Below are positions 36,262 to 48,209 of a stretch of 64,000 nucleotides of DNA, piece after piece. Position 1 is the first letter of the stretch, and every line of letters starts with the position of its first letter. The notes below the pieces were generated by a model. It was given only the letters and a program-made list of their open reading frames with translations, was not told the origin of the DNA and did no database searches. Source of the stretch: Sphingomonas sp. PAMC 26621 (GTDB lineage Bacteria; Pseudomonadota; Alphaproteobacteria; Sphingomonadales; Sphingomonadaceae); NCBI RefSeq assembly GCF_000251145.1, contig NZ_AIDW01000009.1, positions 145,989 to 209,988 of the forward strand. Direction: 5' to 3'. A program made the position numbers and the translations under genes.

Positions 36262-37467
36262 TTGACGAGTTCGTATGTGCGCTTCTTGCGCCCGGTAGTC
36301 GGCGCGACCGCATTGGGTCTGCTCGCCGCCTGTTCGCAAAAGGCACCGCCGCCGCCGCCGATGCCGCAGGTCAGTGTCGCGATACCGCTCCAGCGCGACG
36401 TGGTCGACTGGGATGAATACGTAGGCCGGTTCGAGGCGATCCAGGACGTCGAGCTGCGCCCCCGGGTCTCGGGAACGATCGACCGGATCTTCTTCGCCAA
36501 CGGCCAGCGCGTGAAGGCGGGCGAAGCGCTGTTCACGATCGATCCGCGCCCCTATCAGGCAGCACTCGCGCAGGCTCGCGCGCAGGTCGCCAAGGCGCAG
36601 GCTTCGGTCACCAACGCGCAGTCCGAACTGTCGCGCGCGCAGATCCTGCTCAAGGCGGAGGCGATCGCGCGCGAGGAATATGAGACCAAGCTCGCCGCGG
36701 TCCGCACCGCACAGGCCGATCTTGGCGCCGCACGCGCGAACGTGTCGACCGCGCAGCTCAACCTCGGCTTCACCACGGTGCGTTCGCCGATCACCGGGAT
36801 CGTCTCGGATCGTCGCGTCAGCAAGGGCAATTACGCGACCGAGGCGACCAGCGTGCTGACCCGCGTCGTCTCGACCGACCCGATCTGGTTCTCGTTCGAG
36901 GGCGCGGAAAGCTTCTATCTCAAGTATCTGCGCCAGGCGAAGGCGGGCGAGCGCGGCTCGTCGCGCAACACCGCCAACCCGGTCGAGGTCCAGCTCGCCG
37001 ACGAAAAGGGCTTCCGCTGGCGCGGCCGGATGGAATTCGTCGACAATGCGATCGACCCCAATTCGGGGACGATCCGCGCCCACGCGGTCATCGCCAATCC
37101 GGATGGCTTCCTGACGCCGGGGCTGTTCGGCCGCGCACGGCTGCTCGGCTCGGGCCATTATCGCGCGATGCTGGTGCCCGACGAAGCGGTCATCACCGAC
37201 CAGACGCGCAAGCTCGTCTATGTCGTCGGCAAGGAAGGCAAGGTCATCGCGCGTCCGGTCGAGACCGGGCCGCAGGTGGAAGGGCTGCGCGTCGTCAAGT
37301 CGGGGCTCGCGCCGACCGAGCATGTCGTGATCGACGGGATCACGACGTTGCAGCCGGGGGCCAAGGTGAAGGAAAACCTGGTCAAGATGAAGCCCAAGGC
37401 CGCCGACACCGCGCCGCAATCGACCCCCGAAAGCGCGCCGCCGGCTTCCGACGCGACCGCGAACTAA
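36262..37467 (+). CDS. RND efflux periplasmic adaptor (MexE/AcrA-like)
   Basis: Adaptor subunit of the tripartite pump encoded by this and the next two genes. The TTG start at 36262, with GGGGAT upstream, gives a lipoprotein signal ending GLLAAC. The 401-residue product has half-lipoyl FFANGQRVKAGEALFTIDPR, a coiled-coil hairpin (about 80-150, AQARAQVAKAQASVTNAQSE), the second half TVRSPITGIVSDRRVSKGNY and the barrel/proximal domains with IDPNSGTIRAHAVIANPDG. The C-terminus is Pro/Ala-rich. The permease starts 12 bases after the stop. Confidence 0.93.
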   Translation: MTSSYVRFLRPVVGATALGLLAACSQKAPPPPPMPQVSVAIPLQRDVVDWDEYVGRFEAIQDVELRPRVSGTIDRIFFANGQRVKAGEALFTIDPRPYQAALAQARAQVAKAQASVTNAQSELSRAQILLKAEAIAREEYETKLAAVRTAQADLGAARANVSTAQLNLGFTTVRSPITGIVSDRRVSKGNYATEATSVLTRVVSTDPIWFSFEGAESFYLKYLRQAKAGERGSSRNTANPVEVQLADEKGFRWRGRMEFVDNAIDPNSGTIRAHAVIANPDGFLTPGLFGRARLLGSGHYRAMLVPDEAVITDQTRKLVYVVGKEGKVIARPVETGPQVEGLRVVKSGLAPTEHVVIDGITTLQPGAKVKENLVKMKPKAADTAPQSTPESAPPASDATAN

Positions 37468-37479
37468 GGCGCCGACCCA

Positions 37480-40673
<3,194 letters not shown>

Positions 40674-40677
<4 letters not shown>

Positions 40678-42212
40678 AGCGTATCCTGAGCGTCCTCCCC
40701 GCGTTTGCGCTTTCGGCGTGCGTCGTCGGGCCGAACTACGTGAAGCCGTCGACCCCGGTTCCGGCGGAGGGCGGCGCATTCGCCGAGGCCGGGATCGGCA
40801 AGGGGATCACCCCGACGCCGTTGCCCGACCATTGGTGGCGGCTGTACAACGACCCCGTCGTCGACCGGCTGGTGACGGATGCCTTGGCGCACAACACCGA
40901 TGTTCGCGTTGCGGCGGGGAACCTCGAGCGCGCGCGGGCGGTGCTGGACGAACAGCGCGGCGCGCGGCTGCCGACGACCGGGCCGAACGCCAGCTTCACG
41001 CGGGCGCAGATCAATACCGCGAGCCTCGGTTTCGGGGGCGCCGGGACGGGCGCCGGGACGGGGACTGGCACTGGCACTGGAACCGGGACTGGGACTGGAA
41101 CCGGAACCGGGACTGGCGGCGCGGTGACGCCGCAGTCCTTCGTCTTCAACAGTTTCAAGCTGGGCTTCGACGCGTCCTATGAGGTCGACCTGTTCGGCGG
41201 CATCACCCGCGCGATCGAGGCGGCGCGGGGCGACGTGCAGGCGGCGCAGGCGCAGCTCGACGCGTCGCGCGTGTCGGTCGCCGCCGAGACCGCGCGCGCC
41301 TATGCGACCGCGTGCAGCAACGCGCAGCAGCGCGGGGTTGCCGAGGAAACGGTCAAGCTCCAGCAGCGCACGCTCGGGCTGACCAACACGCTGTTCACCG
41401 CCGGGCGCGGCACGCGGCGCGATGTCGACCGCGCGGACGTGCTGCTCGCGCAGACGCAGGCGACGATACCGGGCTTCGAGGCGGAGCGGCGCGCGTCGCT
41501 CTATGCGCTCGCGGTGCTGACGGGCTTGCCGCCCGAGCAGATCGACGCGGCGGCCAACGCCTGCCGGACGCCGCCCACGGTGCGCGACGTCTTGCCGATC
41601 GGCGATGGCGCGGCGCTGATCCGTCGCCGTCCCGACGTGCGGCAGGCCGAGCGGACGCTTGCCGCCGACACGGCGCGAATCGGGATCGCCACGGCTGAGC
41701 TGTATCCCAAGATCTCGCTGCTCGGATCGATCGGCCTCAACGCGCAGCGCGGGAGCCAGTTGTTCAAGAGCAGCGCGGTCACCTATTCGGCGGGGCCGCT
41801 GATTTCGTGGAGCTTCCCCAACCAGACGATCGCGCGTGCGCGGATCCGCCAGGCGCGGGCCGGGGCGGATGCGAGCCTCGCGACGTTCGACGGGCGCGTG
41901 CTGACCGCGTTGCAGGAGGTCGAACAGGCGCTGGCGCGCTATTCGGGCGCGCTCGACCGCAACGCCGCGCTGCGGCGGGCCGAGGCGTCGAGCAGCGCGG
42001 CGGCGAAGCTGTCGCAACTGCGGTTCAATTATGGCGCGGACAGCTTCCTGCTGCTGATCCAGGCCGAACGCGACCGTGCGGATGCGCGTGCCGCGCTCGC
42101 GCAGTCGGACGCGGCTGTCGCGGATGCGCAGATCAGCCTGTTCAAGGCGCTCGGCGGTGGGTGGGAAGACGCCCCCGCGCCGGTCCGCCGCGAGCCCGTC
42201 GTCCAGCCATGA
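40674..42212 (+). CDS. Outer-membrane efflux channel lipoprotein (NodT/OprM family)
   Basis: Outer-membrane exit duct of the RND pump. The 512-residue product has a lipobox FALSAC (Cys16), VVGPNYVKP, and the first outer-membrane-factor repeat with DHWWRLYNDPVVDRLVTDAL. The second repeat follows with SWSFPNQTIARARIRQARAG and TALQEVEQALARYSG. Between them, at about residues 124-148, is a low-complexity run of Gly-Thr pairs absent from usual members. The C-terminus has QISLFKALGGGWE. It overlaps the next gene by ATGA, so the adaptor, permease, channel and lyase-like genes share a transcript. Confidence 0.93.
41043..41118 (+). repeat. In-frame GGNACN tandem repeat encoding Gly-Thr pairs
   Basis: About 12 tandem hexamers of the form GGN-ACN (GGGACGGGGACTGGCACTGG and so on) lie inside the outer-membrane efflux gene. 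Each unit is 6 bases, so length change keeps the frame but changes the surface loop. Confidence 0.9.
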
Positions 42213-43030
42213 GGCGGATCCGCAGCGCTTTGTTCATGCCCGCGTCGAACCAGCGTGCGGTCGACAAGGCGCGCGGGCTCGACTGCGATGCGGTGATCCT
42301 CGATCTCGAGGATGCGGTCGCGCCCGACAGCAAGGTCGCGGCGCGCGCGCAGGCGCTGGCGGCGGCGCGTGACGGCGGGTTCGGCGCGCGGTTGCTGGTG
42401 TTGCGGGTCAATGCGCTGGATACCGACTGGGGCGAGGCCGATCTGGAAGCCGCGCGCGGGGCGGGGTTCGATGCGGTGCTGCTGCCCAAGGTGTCGCACC
42501 CCGACGACCTGGCGCTCGCGCGCGCGACGCTCGGGGGTGTGACGCTGTGGGCGATGATCGAGACGTGCGCGGCGATGCTGGCGTTGCCCGCGATTGCGGC
42601 GGCGCCGGGGCTGGGCTGCCTGATAGCGGGGACGAACGATCTGGCCAAGGAGATGCGCTGCACCCCGGGGGCGGATCGGCTGCCGTTGGTGCCGCATCTG
42701 ATTTCGATCGTGACCGCGGCGCGCGCGCACGGGTTGATCGCGCTGGACGGGGTTTCCAACGTGCTGGCGGATACGCCGGAGCTGGCGGCGGAATGCGCCG
42801 AGGGCGCGCGCTACGGGTTCGACGGCAAGACGCTGATCCACCCGGCGCAGATAGAGCCCGCCAACCGCGCATTCGCGCCGAGCGCGGAGCAGGTGCGCTG
42901 GGCGGAGGCGGTGATCGCGGCGTTCGCCTTGCCCGCCCATGCGCAGCTGGGCGCGATCCGCGTCGATGGCGCGATGGTCGAGCGGTTGCACCTGGCGCAG
43001 GCCGAACAGATCATCGCAAGCGCGGGGTAG
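42209..43030 (+). CDS. HpcH/HpaI aldolase / citrate lyase beta-like protein (CoA ester lyase)
   Basis: Family members cleave C-C bonds of CoA thioesters such as malyl- or citramalyl-CoA. The 273-residue product shows RSALFMPASNQRAVDKARGL, CDAVILDLEDAV (metal-site Asp/Glu), RVNALDTDWGEADLEA, VLLPKVSHPDDL, WAMIETCAAMLAL and the C-terminal FDGKTLIHPAQIEPANRAF. Its ATG overlaps the efflux channel stop by 4 bases, so it is translationally coupled to a drug-efflux operon, an unexpected partner. A role linked to efflux of a metabolite is inference only. Confidence 0.9.
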   Translation: MRRIRSALFMPASNQRAVDKARGLDCDAVILDLEDAVAPDSKVAARAQALAAARDGGFGARLLVLRVNALDTDWGEADLEAARGAGFDAVLLPKVSHPDDLALARATLGGVTLWAMIETCAAMLALPAIAAAPGLGCLIAGTNDLAKEMRCTPGADRLPLVPHLISIVTAARAHGLIALDGVSNVLADTPELAAECAEGARYGFDGKTLIHPAQIEPANRAFAPSAEQVRWAEAVIAAFALPAHAQLGAIRVDGAMVERLHLAQAEQIIASAG

Positions 43031-43067
43031 GTCACGGCTTCCGGCGCAGCCGGCAGCATCCCTACTG

Positions 43068-43131
43068 CTTCGTGCCTTTGCGGCTTTGCGTGAGAAAAAT
43101 CTTCTCGCACGAAGACACAAAGCCACGAAGA
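43068..43131. repeat. Intergenic inverted repeat, probable bidirectional terminator
   Basis: CTTCGTGCCTTTGCGGCTTTG and its inverse CACAAAGCCACGAAG flank CGTGAGAA-AAATC-TTCTCGCACG, which folds as a hairpin. It sits in the 118-base gap between the convergent lyase-like and MTA phosphorylase genes. This CTTCGTG...CACGAAG element is a familiar dispersed intergenic repeat in proteobacteria. Confidence 0.6.
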
Positions 43132-43147
43132 GGAAGAGCCTGCGGCG

Positions 43148-44023
43148 CTAGCCCTGGCGCAGCACGCGGCCTGCCACCGCGTCGAGCTTCGCCAACACCG
43201 CCGGATCGCGTGCGTCGGGGGCGGTGATCAGCGCGTGGTCGAGCACCGTGTCGAGCGGGGAGGGGGTGCGCTCGGCGGGGAGGGCCGCGACCAGCGCCGC
43301 CACGGTCTGCCGCGCGATCGCGCCGTTCGCGCCCATCTGGCGGATCACTTCGCTGACCTCGACGAACGCCGCCTCGTCGCGCCAGCAATCGTAATCGGTC
43401 ACCATCCCGATGAGCGCGTACGGCAGCTCCGCCTCGCGTGCGAGTTTCGCCTCGGGCATCGCGGTCATGCCGATCACGTCCGCGCCCCATTGGCGGTAGA
43501 GCAGGCTCTCCGCACGGGTCGAGAATTGCGGGCCCTCCATCGCCAGATAGGTCGCGCCGTGCGTCACCTTGCCGCCAGCAGCCGTCACCGCCCCGGCGGC
43601 GAAGCCCGACAGGCGCGGGCAGACCGGCTCGGCCATCGAGACATGCGCGACCATGCCGGTGCCGAAGAAACTCGGGTTGCGCTGCGTCGTGCGGTCGATG
43701 AACTGGTCGACCACCACGAACCGCCCCGGCTCGAGCTCCTCGCGGAGCGACCCGATCGACGAAATCGCCAGAATGTCGGTACAACCGGCGCGCTTCAGCG
43801 CATCGATATTGGCGCGTGGGTTGAGCTCGGACGGGCTGATCCGATGCCCGCGGCCGTGGCGCGGCAGGAACACCAGCTCGACATCGCCGATATGGCCGAA
43901 CAGCAGCGCGTCCGACGGCGCGCCCCACGGCGTATCGATCCGCCGCCACTGCGGGTCCTCCAGCGCATCGATCGCATACAGGCCGGAGCCGCCGATGATT
44001 CCGATCTTCCAGGACATGCTCAT
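43148..44023 (-). CDS. mtnP: 5'-methylthioadenosine phosphorylase
   Basis: Cleaves MTA to adenine and methylthioribose-1-phosphate in methionine salvage. The 291-residue product has WKIGIIGGSGLYAIDALEDP, the phosphate-binding FLPRHGRGHRISPSELNPRA, AISSIGSLREELEPGRFVVV, and the base/ribose site EGPQFSTRAES and GMTAMPEAKLAREAELPYA with GMVTDYDCW. ATG 44023 has a GGGGGATCT ribosome site; the gene overlaps the stop of the small unknown gene by ATGA. Confidence 0.95.
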   Translation of the reverse strand: MSMSWKIGIIGGSGLYAIDALEDPQWRRIDTPWGAPSDALLFGHIGDVELVFLPRHGRGHRISPSELNPRANIDALKRAGCTDILAISSIGSLREELEPGRFVVVDQFIDRTTQRNPSFFGTGMVAHVSMAEPVCPRLSGFAAGAVTAAGGKVTHGATYLAMEGPQFSTRAESLLYRQWGADVIGMTAMPEAKLAREAELPYALIGMVTDYDCWRDEAAFVEVSEVIRQMGANGAIARQTVAALVAALPAERTPSPLDTVLDHALITAPDARDPAVLAKLDAVAGRVLRQG

Positions 44024-44373
44024 AGATCCCCCGTTGATTCCCGCGCCAGCCGTGCCAGCCACGCCTGCGCCTGTTTCGGCTCCCCGACCGCATCGGACCT
44101 GACCGGTCCGCGCGCCGCGACGAATGCGGCGTGGAGCGCGAACGGCTCCAGCCCGAGCGTCTCGCGCGACGCGTCGATCGTCTCCCCCAGCTCTGTCAGC
44201 GCGGCGATGGTCGCGACCACGGCGGGGGTCTCGCCCTTCTTGCCCTGATGGCCAAACAGCCCCCAGCGGCCCTTGGCGGTGGTCTCCAGCGCCGCGATCA
44301 GCGCGGCGCGATAGTCGGTTTCATAGCCGATGCGATCCGCATCGATCCGGGCGAGGCGGTCTGCGCGCGCCAT
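44020..44373 (-). CDS. Hypothetical protein, 117 aa, in the glycosylase-mtnP operon
   Basis: Unrecognised cytosolic helical protein. Features: RIGYETDYRAALIAALETTA, GRWGLFGHQ and a charged C-terminal helix WLARLARESTGDL. Both ends overlap neighbours: its ATG overlaps the DNA glycosylase stop (TGATG) and its stop overlaps the MTA phosphorylase ATG, so it is translated from the same message. No function known to me. Confidence 0.7.
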   Translation of the reverse strand: MARADRLARIDADRIGYETDYRAALIAALETTAKGRWGLFGHQGKKGETPAVVATIAALTELGETIDASRETLGLEPFALHAAFVAARGPVRSDAVGEPKQAQAWLARLARESTGDL

Positions 44374-44996
44374 CAGACGACCTTCATGTCGCTCTGATAG
44401 TGATACCAGGCGAAGATCGCCGCTGCCCCGCGATGCGGCCGCCACGCCTCGGCCAGTTCGCGCACCAGCTTCTCGCTTGGCCGCGCCTCATGCCCGAGCA
44501 GACGCCCGATCTCGATCTGCACCGCGAGGTCGCCCGCGGGCCAGATGTCGGTGCGCCCTTCGGCGAACAGCAAGTAGATTTCGGCGGACCAGCGCCCGAT
44601 CCCCTTGACCGCGACGAGCTTGGCGATCGCTTCCTCGTCATCCTCGGGCAGATTCTCGAGGTCGAGCGCGCCGCTGGTGACGAGCTCCGAAAGGCTGCGC
44701 GCATAACTCGCCTTCTGCCGCGACAGGCCCGCGGCGCGGAGCTGCTCGTCGGTGGCGGCGATGATATTGGCGGGGTCGTCGAGACTGCCGACGATCCCTT
44801 CGAGCTTCTTGTAGGTCGATTGCGCCGAGGTCACGCTCACCTGCTGCCCGACGATTGTGCGCAGCAGCGTGCCGAAGCCGCGCGCGCTGATCCGGGGCGG
44901 GGGATAGCCGACCCGCTCCAGCGCGACCGCGAACGCGGGTTCGCGGGCGGCGAGCGCGTCCATCGCGTGCGTGAGTTGTTCGGTCGTCAGGCCCAT
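44373..44996 (-). CDS. DNA-3-methyladenine glycosylase II-like (HhH-GPD, AlkA family)
   Basis: Removes alkylated purines from DNA. The 207-residue protein has VGQQVSVTSAQSTYKKLEGI, a helix-hairpin-helix LVAVKGIGRWSAEIYLLF, and the catalytic Asp in DIWPAGDLAVQIEIGRLL, all as in AlkA-type enzymes without the N-terminal domain. ATG 44996 (MGLTTEQL) is preferred over the ATG four codons upstream. It heads an operon with the small unknown gene and mtnP and is divergent from the ferredoxin gene. Confidence 0.9.
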   Translation of the reverse strand: MGLTTEQLTHAMDALAAREPAFAVALERVGYPPPRISARGFGTLLRTIVGQQVSVTSAQSTYKKLEGIVGSLDDPANIIAATDEQLRAAGLSRQKASYARSLSELVTSGALDLENLPEDDEEAIAKLVAVKGIGRWSAEIYLLFAEGRTDIWPAGDLAVQIEIGRLLGHEARPSEKLVRELAEAWRPHRGAAAIFAWYHYQSDMKVV

Positions 44997-45077
44997 ATGG
45001 CACCCCATGCTTGCCGCTTGCGTCGTGGCGTTCGGCTCGGCATGGCAAGGCCGAAGCAGTGATAGAAGGATGCACCC

Positions 45078-45395
45078 ATGCCCAAGCTTATCGTCGTGAC
45101 TCGTGAAGGGGAAGAACGCGAGATCATGGGAGAGGCCGGCCTTTCGGTGATGGAAGTCATTCGCGACGCCGGGATCGACGAATTGCTCGCGTTATGCGGC
45201 GGATGCTGTTCGTGCGCGACGTGCCACGTCCATGTCGACCCGGAGTTTGTCGCCAAACTTCCCAAGATGAGCGCAGACGAGGACGATCTGCTCGATTCGT
45301 CGGCGGATCGCAATGCGACGTCGCGCCTGTCGTGCCAGGTAGCCTTTACCGACGACCTTGACGGCCTGAAGGTTACGATCGCCGCCGAGGATTGA
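45078..45395 (+). CDS. 2Fe-2S ferredoxin, adrenodoxin/putidaredoxin type
   Basis: Small electron carrier for oxygenases (for example cytochrome P450s). The 105-residue protein has the cluster ligands C40-x5-C46-x2-C49 in [19 protein letters not shown] and C86 in RLSCQVAF. Cys43 and Cys44 are extra; this loop usually reads CGGxxSC with Ser/Ala. AAGGA lies 9 bases before ATG 45078. No reductase or P450 gene is adjacent. It is followed by a REP-like repeat. Confidence 0.93.
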   Translation: MPKLIVVTREGEEREIMGEAGLSVMEVIRDAGIDELLALCGGCCSCATCHVHVDPEFVAKLPKMSADEDDLLDSSADRNATSRLSCQVAFTDDLDGLKVTIAAED

Positions 45396-45411
45396 GCGCT
45401 TCCAACGAATT

Positions 45412-45520
45412 TCCTTCCCCGGCGGAGGCCGGGGCCCAAGAGCGAACCGACAGTATTCCGCGCGCTGCGCTTCCTTACATCGGCCATCACGACTGGGCCC
45501 CGGCCTTCGCCGGGGAAGGG
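45412..45520. repeat. REP-like palindromic repeat pair
   Basis: Arm 1, CTTCCCCGGCGGAGGCCGGG (45414 onward), and arm 2, GGGCCCCGGCCTTCGCCGGG (45496 onward), are inverted copies of the unit seen at 22120-22222, here with a 50-base spacer. It lies between the convergent ferredoxin and rlmB genes and may act as a transcription end. Confidence 0.75.
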
Positions 45521-45534
45521 GTTAAGGGGAAACC

Positions 45535-46281
45535 CTAACGGCTCGCCGCCGCGTACAACGCGATCGCGGCTGCATTGGAGACGTTGAGGCTCTCCATCTT
45601 GGGCGAAATCGGCAGGCGGGCGAGCTCGTCGCAATGCGATGCGGTATTCTGCCGCATCCCTTCGCCCTCGGCCCCCAGCACCAGCGCGACGCGCTGCGTG
45701 CCCATTGCCTGGTTGAGCGTCTGCGTCGCCTCGCCGGTCAGCCCGACCCGCCAGAACCCCGCTTCCGCGATCTCGTCGAGCGCGCGCGCGAGATTGACCA
45801 CGCGAATCCACGGCACCATCTCCAGCGCGCCCGAAGCCGCGCGTGCGATCGTGCCCGATTCGGGGGGCGCGTGCCGGTCGGGCGTGACGATGCCGAGCGC
45901 ATCGAACGCCGCCGCCGAGCGAAGGATCGCGCCGACATTGTGCGGGTCGGTCACCTGGTCGAGCACGATCAACGGGCGCTTGTCGTCCTGCCCCTGTTGC
46001 AACAGGTCGGCGAGCCACATGTCCTCGAGCGGATCGACTTCGATCACGATGCCCTGGTGCGGCGCGTCGCCCGGCACCAGCCGCGCGAGGTCGGTCACTT
46101 CGGCATAGACGATCGGCACGTCCGCGGGGATGTCGAGCGCGGCGCTCGCCTCGCGCGTCGCCCAGATCTTGCGCACCACGCGTTCGGGGTTTTCGAACGC
46201 AGCGGCGACGGCGTGCCGCCCCCAGAAACGCGGACGACCCGCGGGGGCCTGGGACGGACGATGTCCACGACGTGCTGCCAT
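45535..46281 (-). CDS. rlmB: 23S rRNA (guanosine-2'-O-)-methyltransferase RlmB (SpoU family)
   Basis: Methylates G2251 of 23S rRNA. The 248-residue protein has an N-terminal substrate-binding domain (RFWGRHAVAAAFENPERVVR) and the trefoil-knot SpoU domain: VLDQVTDPHNVGAILRSAAA (motif 1), ALVLGAEGEGMRQNT (motif 2) and LPISPKMESLNVSNAAAIAL (motif 3). The start ATG 46281 gives the usual basic N-terminus. The M28 peptidase gene ends 40 bases upstream on the same strand. Confidence 0.93.
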   Translation of the reverse strand: MAARRGHRPSQAPAGRPRFWGRHAVAAAFENPERVVRKIWATREASAALDIPADVPIVYAEVTDLARLVPGDAPHQGIVIEVDPLEDMWLADLLQQGQDDKRPLIVLDQVTDPHNVGAILRSAAAFDALGIVTPDRHAPPESGTIARAASGALEMVPWIRVVNLARALDEIAEAGFWRVGLTGEATQTLNQAMGTQRVALVLGAEGEGMRQNTASHCDELARLPISPKMESLNVSNAAAIALYAAASR

Positions 46282-46321
46282 CAACGCTGCTCCAACTTCA
46301 TCATACGCACTACGGTCACGG

Positions 46322-47932
46322 TTATTCTTCCTCGTCGGAATAGGCGAAGGGGTCGGTCGCGACGGGCTTGGTCGGCAATGGCGGTCGAGGCAAGGCCTTG
46401 TCCGCATTTGCCGCATTGACCAGGAACGACGCGAGGATGGTCGCGCCCTGCCGCATGTCGTCGCCCTTCAGGTGATCGAACGTGTCGATGCTCGAATGGT
46501 GCACCCGGCTGTCATAGTCGAGCGGATCCTGGATGAACTGGAACCCCGGCACGCCGACCGCCTGCATGAAGACGTGATCGGTCCCGCCGGTCTTGCGAAT
46601 CACGACATCGGTCGCGCCCATCGCGGCGAACGGCGCGAGCCAGTCGCGGAAGATCGGCACCACCGCCGGATTGTTCTCGGCATAGATGCCGCGGACCTTG
46701 CCCGAGCCGTTGTCGAGGTTGAAATAGGCGGCGAGATCACCCCAGCCGGGTTTGGCGGTAATCGGCCAGCGGTTCGCCCAGCCGGTGTAGAGCTTCATGC
46801 CGGTCAGCTTTGGGTCACCCGGCGAGCCGCGCGTGGCGAGGTGGCGCTCGATATAGGCGAGCGAGCCGAGGATGCCCTGTTCCTCGCCCGCCCAGAGCGC
46901 GAAGCGGATCGTTCGTTTGGGGCGAATCCCGGTCCTGGCGATGATCCGCGCGGCTTCCATCACCATCGCCGATCCAGCGCCATTGTCCGCCGCGCCGTCA
47001 CCCGCGACCCACGAATCGAGATGCGCGCCCGCCATCACATAGCCCGCCTTGGGGTCGGTCCCGGGGATTTCCGCGATGATGTTGTAGGCTTGCGTGTCGC
47101 TGTCGTCGAAGCGGACGTCGCTGGCGATCTCGAGCGTCGGGGCGGGGCCGACCTTGGCGAGCCGCGCGAGGCGGCGGTAATCCTCCGCCGCGATCTGCAC
47201 CGCCGGGAGCGACGGCGTATCGCCGACCCCGAAGGTATAGCCCTCGCCGCTGACGAGCTTGCCGTCGCGATACGCCATCGTCGCGATCGCGACCGCGCCC
47301 TCGGCTTTCAGGAAGGCGTCGAGCTTCTTGGCATAATCGAGCCGCTTGATCCGCCGGTCGACCGCCGCGGGATCGTAGGTCGGCTGCTGATACTGGTCGA
47401 GCTTGCGCAGGTCGTCCGCGCTGTAGCGCTCGAACGCCGCTTCCTTCGGCTCGGAACCGGTGTCGGGAAGGGTGACGAGCACGATCTTGCCCGACAACTG
47501 CCCATGCCATTTGGCGAAATCCCGCTCGCGCTTGATCGGCGCGACGATGATCGGCGCGCGGAGCGTGCCGTTGGTGCCCGGCGTCCACGCGACCGGGATC
47601 GCGGTCAGCATCACCGGGCGCGGCGTCAGCATGCGGACGCTCGCGTTGACGATCGACCAGCCGCGTCCGAAGTCGAAGCCTTCCTTGTGGACGTTGCGCA
47701 GCCCCCATTCGGAGAATTTCGCCTGCGTCCAGCTTTCGGCCTGCCGCATCGCGGGGGAATTGGTCATGCGCGGGCCGATCACGTCGGCCAGATGCGCCGC
47801 GACGGGCATCACCTCGCTATGCGCCATCCCTTCATCGATCAGCCGCGCAACCTGCGCGCGGTCGACCGTCTGCGCGAGCGCAGGGGCGGCGGTCAGGGCG
47901 GCGGCGGTGGCGAGAAGCAGGAAATGGCGCAT
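46322..47932 (-). CDS. Exported M28 family metallopeptidase
   Basis: Zinc aminopeptidase/carboxypeptidase-type enzyme acting outside the cytoplasm. The 536-residue product has a signal peptide (RHFLLLATAAALTAAPALAQ), a PA-like insert, and the M28 metal site: AGAHLDSW (His, Asp), DGAADNGAGSAMVME (Asp), ALWAGEEQGILGS (general base and metal Glu) and the last His in SRVHHSSIDTFDHL. ATG 47932 starts the signal peptide. No partner gene suggests a substrate. Confidence 0.93.
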   Translation of the reverse strand: MRHFLLLATAAALTAAPALAQTVDRAQVARLIDEGMAHSEVMPVAAHLADVIGPRMTNSPAMRQAESWTQAKFSEWGLRNVHKEGFDFGRGWSIVNASVRMLTPRPVMLTAIPVAWTPGTNGTLRAPIIVAPIKRERDFAKWHGQLSGKIVLVTLPDTGSEPKEAAFERYSADDLRKLDQYQQPTYDPAAVDRRIKRLDYAKKLDAFLKAEGAVAIATMAYRDGKLVSGEGYTFGVGDTPSLPAVQIAAEDYRRLARLAKVGPAPTLEIASDVRFDDSDTQAYNIIAEIPGTDPKAGYVMAGAHLDSWVAGDGAADNGAGSAMVMEAARIIARTGIRPKRTIRFALWAGEEQGILGSLAYIERHLATRGSPGDPKLTGMKLYTGWANRWPITAKPGWGDLAAYFNLDNGSGKVRGIYAENNPAVVPIFRDWLAPFAAMGATDVVIRKTGGTDHVFMQAVGVPGFQFIQDPLDYDSRVHHSSIDTFDHLKGDDMRQGATILASFLVNAANADKALPRPPLPTKPVATDPFAYSDEEE

Positions 47933-48123
47933 GATAACCCCCCGGTTGACGTGTCGCGGCTCCGGCCGGCGACGGTTTACCGGTATGCGGGGCGGGCTGG
48001 CGGTGCAAGCCCGGCGCGATTGCACAAATTCGCATGACGGGGGCGTTGACAGCGCGGCACGCGGTCGGCATTGGACGCCCTCGCTTTTCGGAGCGACGAT
48101 CCCCCCGGGGATGCGAAGCCTGG

Positions 48124-48209
48124 GGACAGGTGGCCGAGTGGTTAAAGGCAGCAGACTGTAAATCTGCCCGTGCAAGCGTACGCTGGTTCGAATCCAGCCC
48201 TGTCCACCA
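48124..48209 (+). tRNA. tRNA-Tyr (anticodon GTA)
   Basis: Acceptor GGACAGG pairs with CCTGTCC (48199-48205); CCA is encoded (48207-48209). The anticodon loop is CTGTAAA, giving GTA, the variable arm is long as expected for bacterial tRNA-Tyr and the T-arm has GGTTCGAATCC. It reads Tyr codons UAC and UAU. Confidence 0.96.

Noticed and set aside
41043..41118. CRISPR-like repeat array
   Set aside because: Units are 6 bases with no spacers; it is a coding Gly-Thr repeat.
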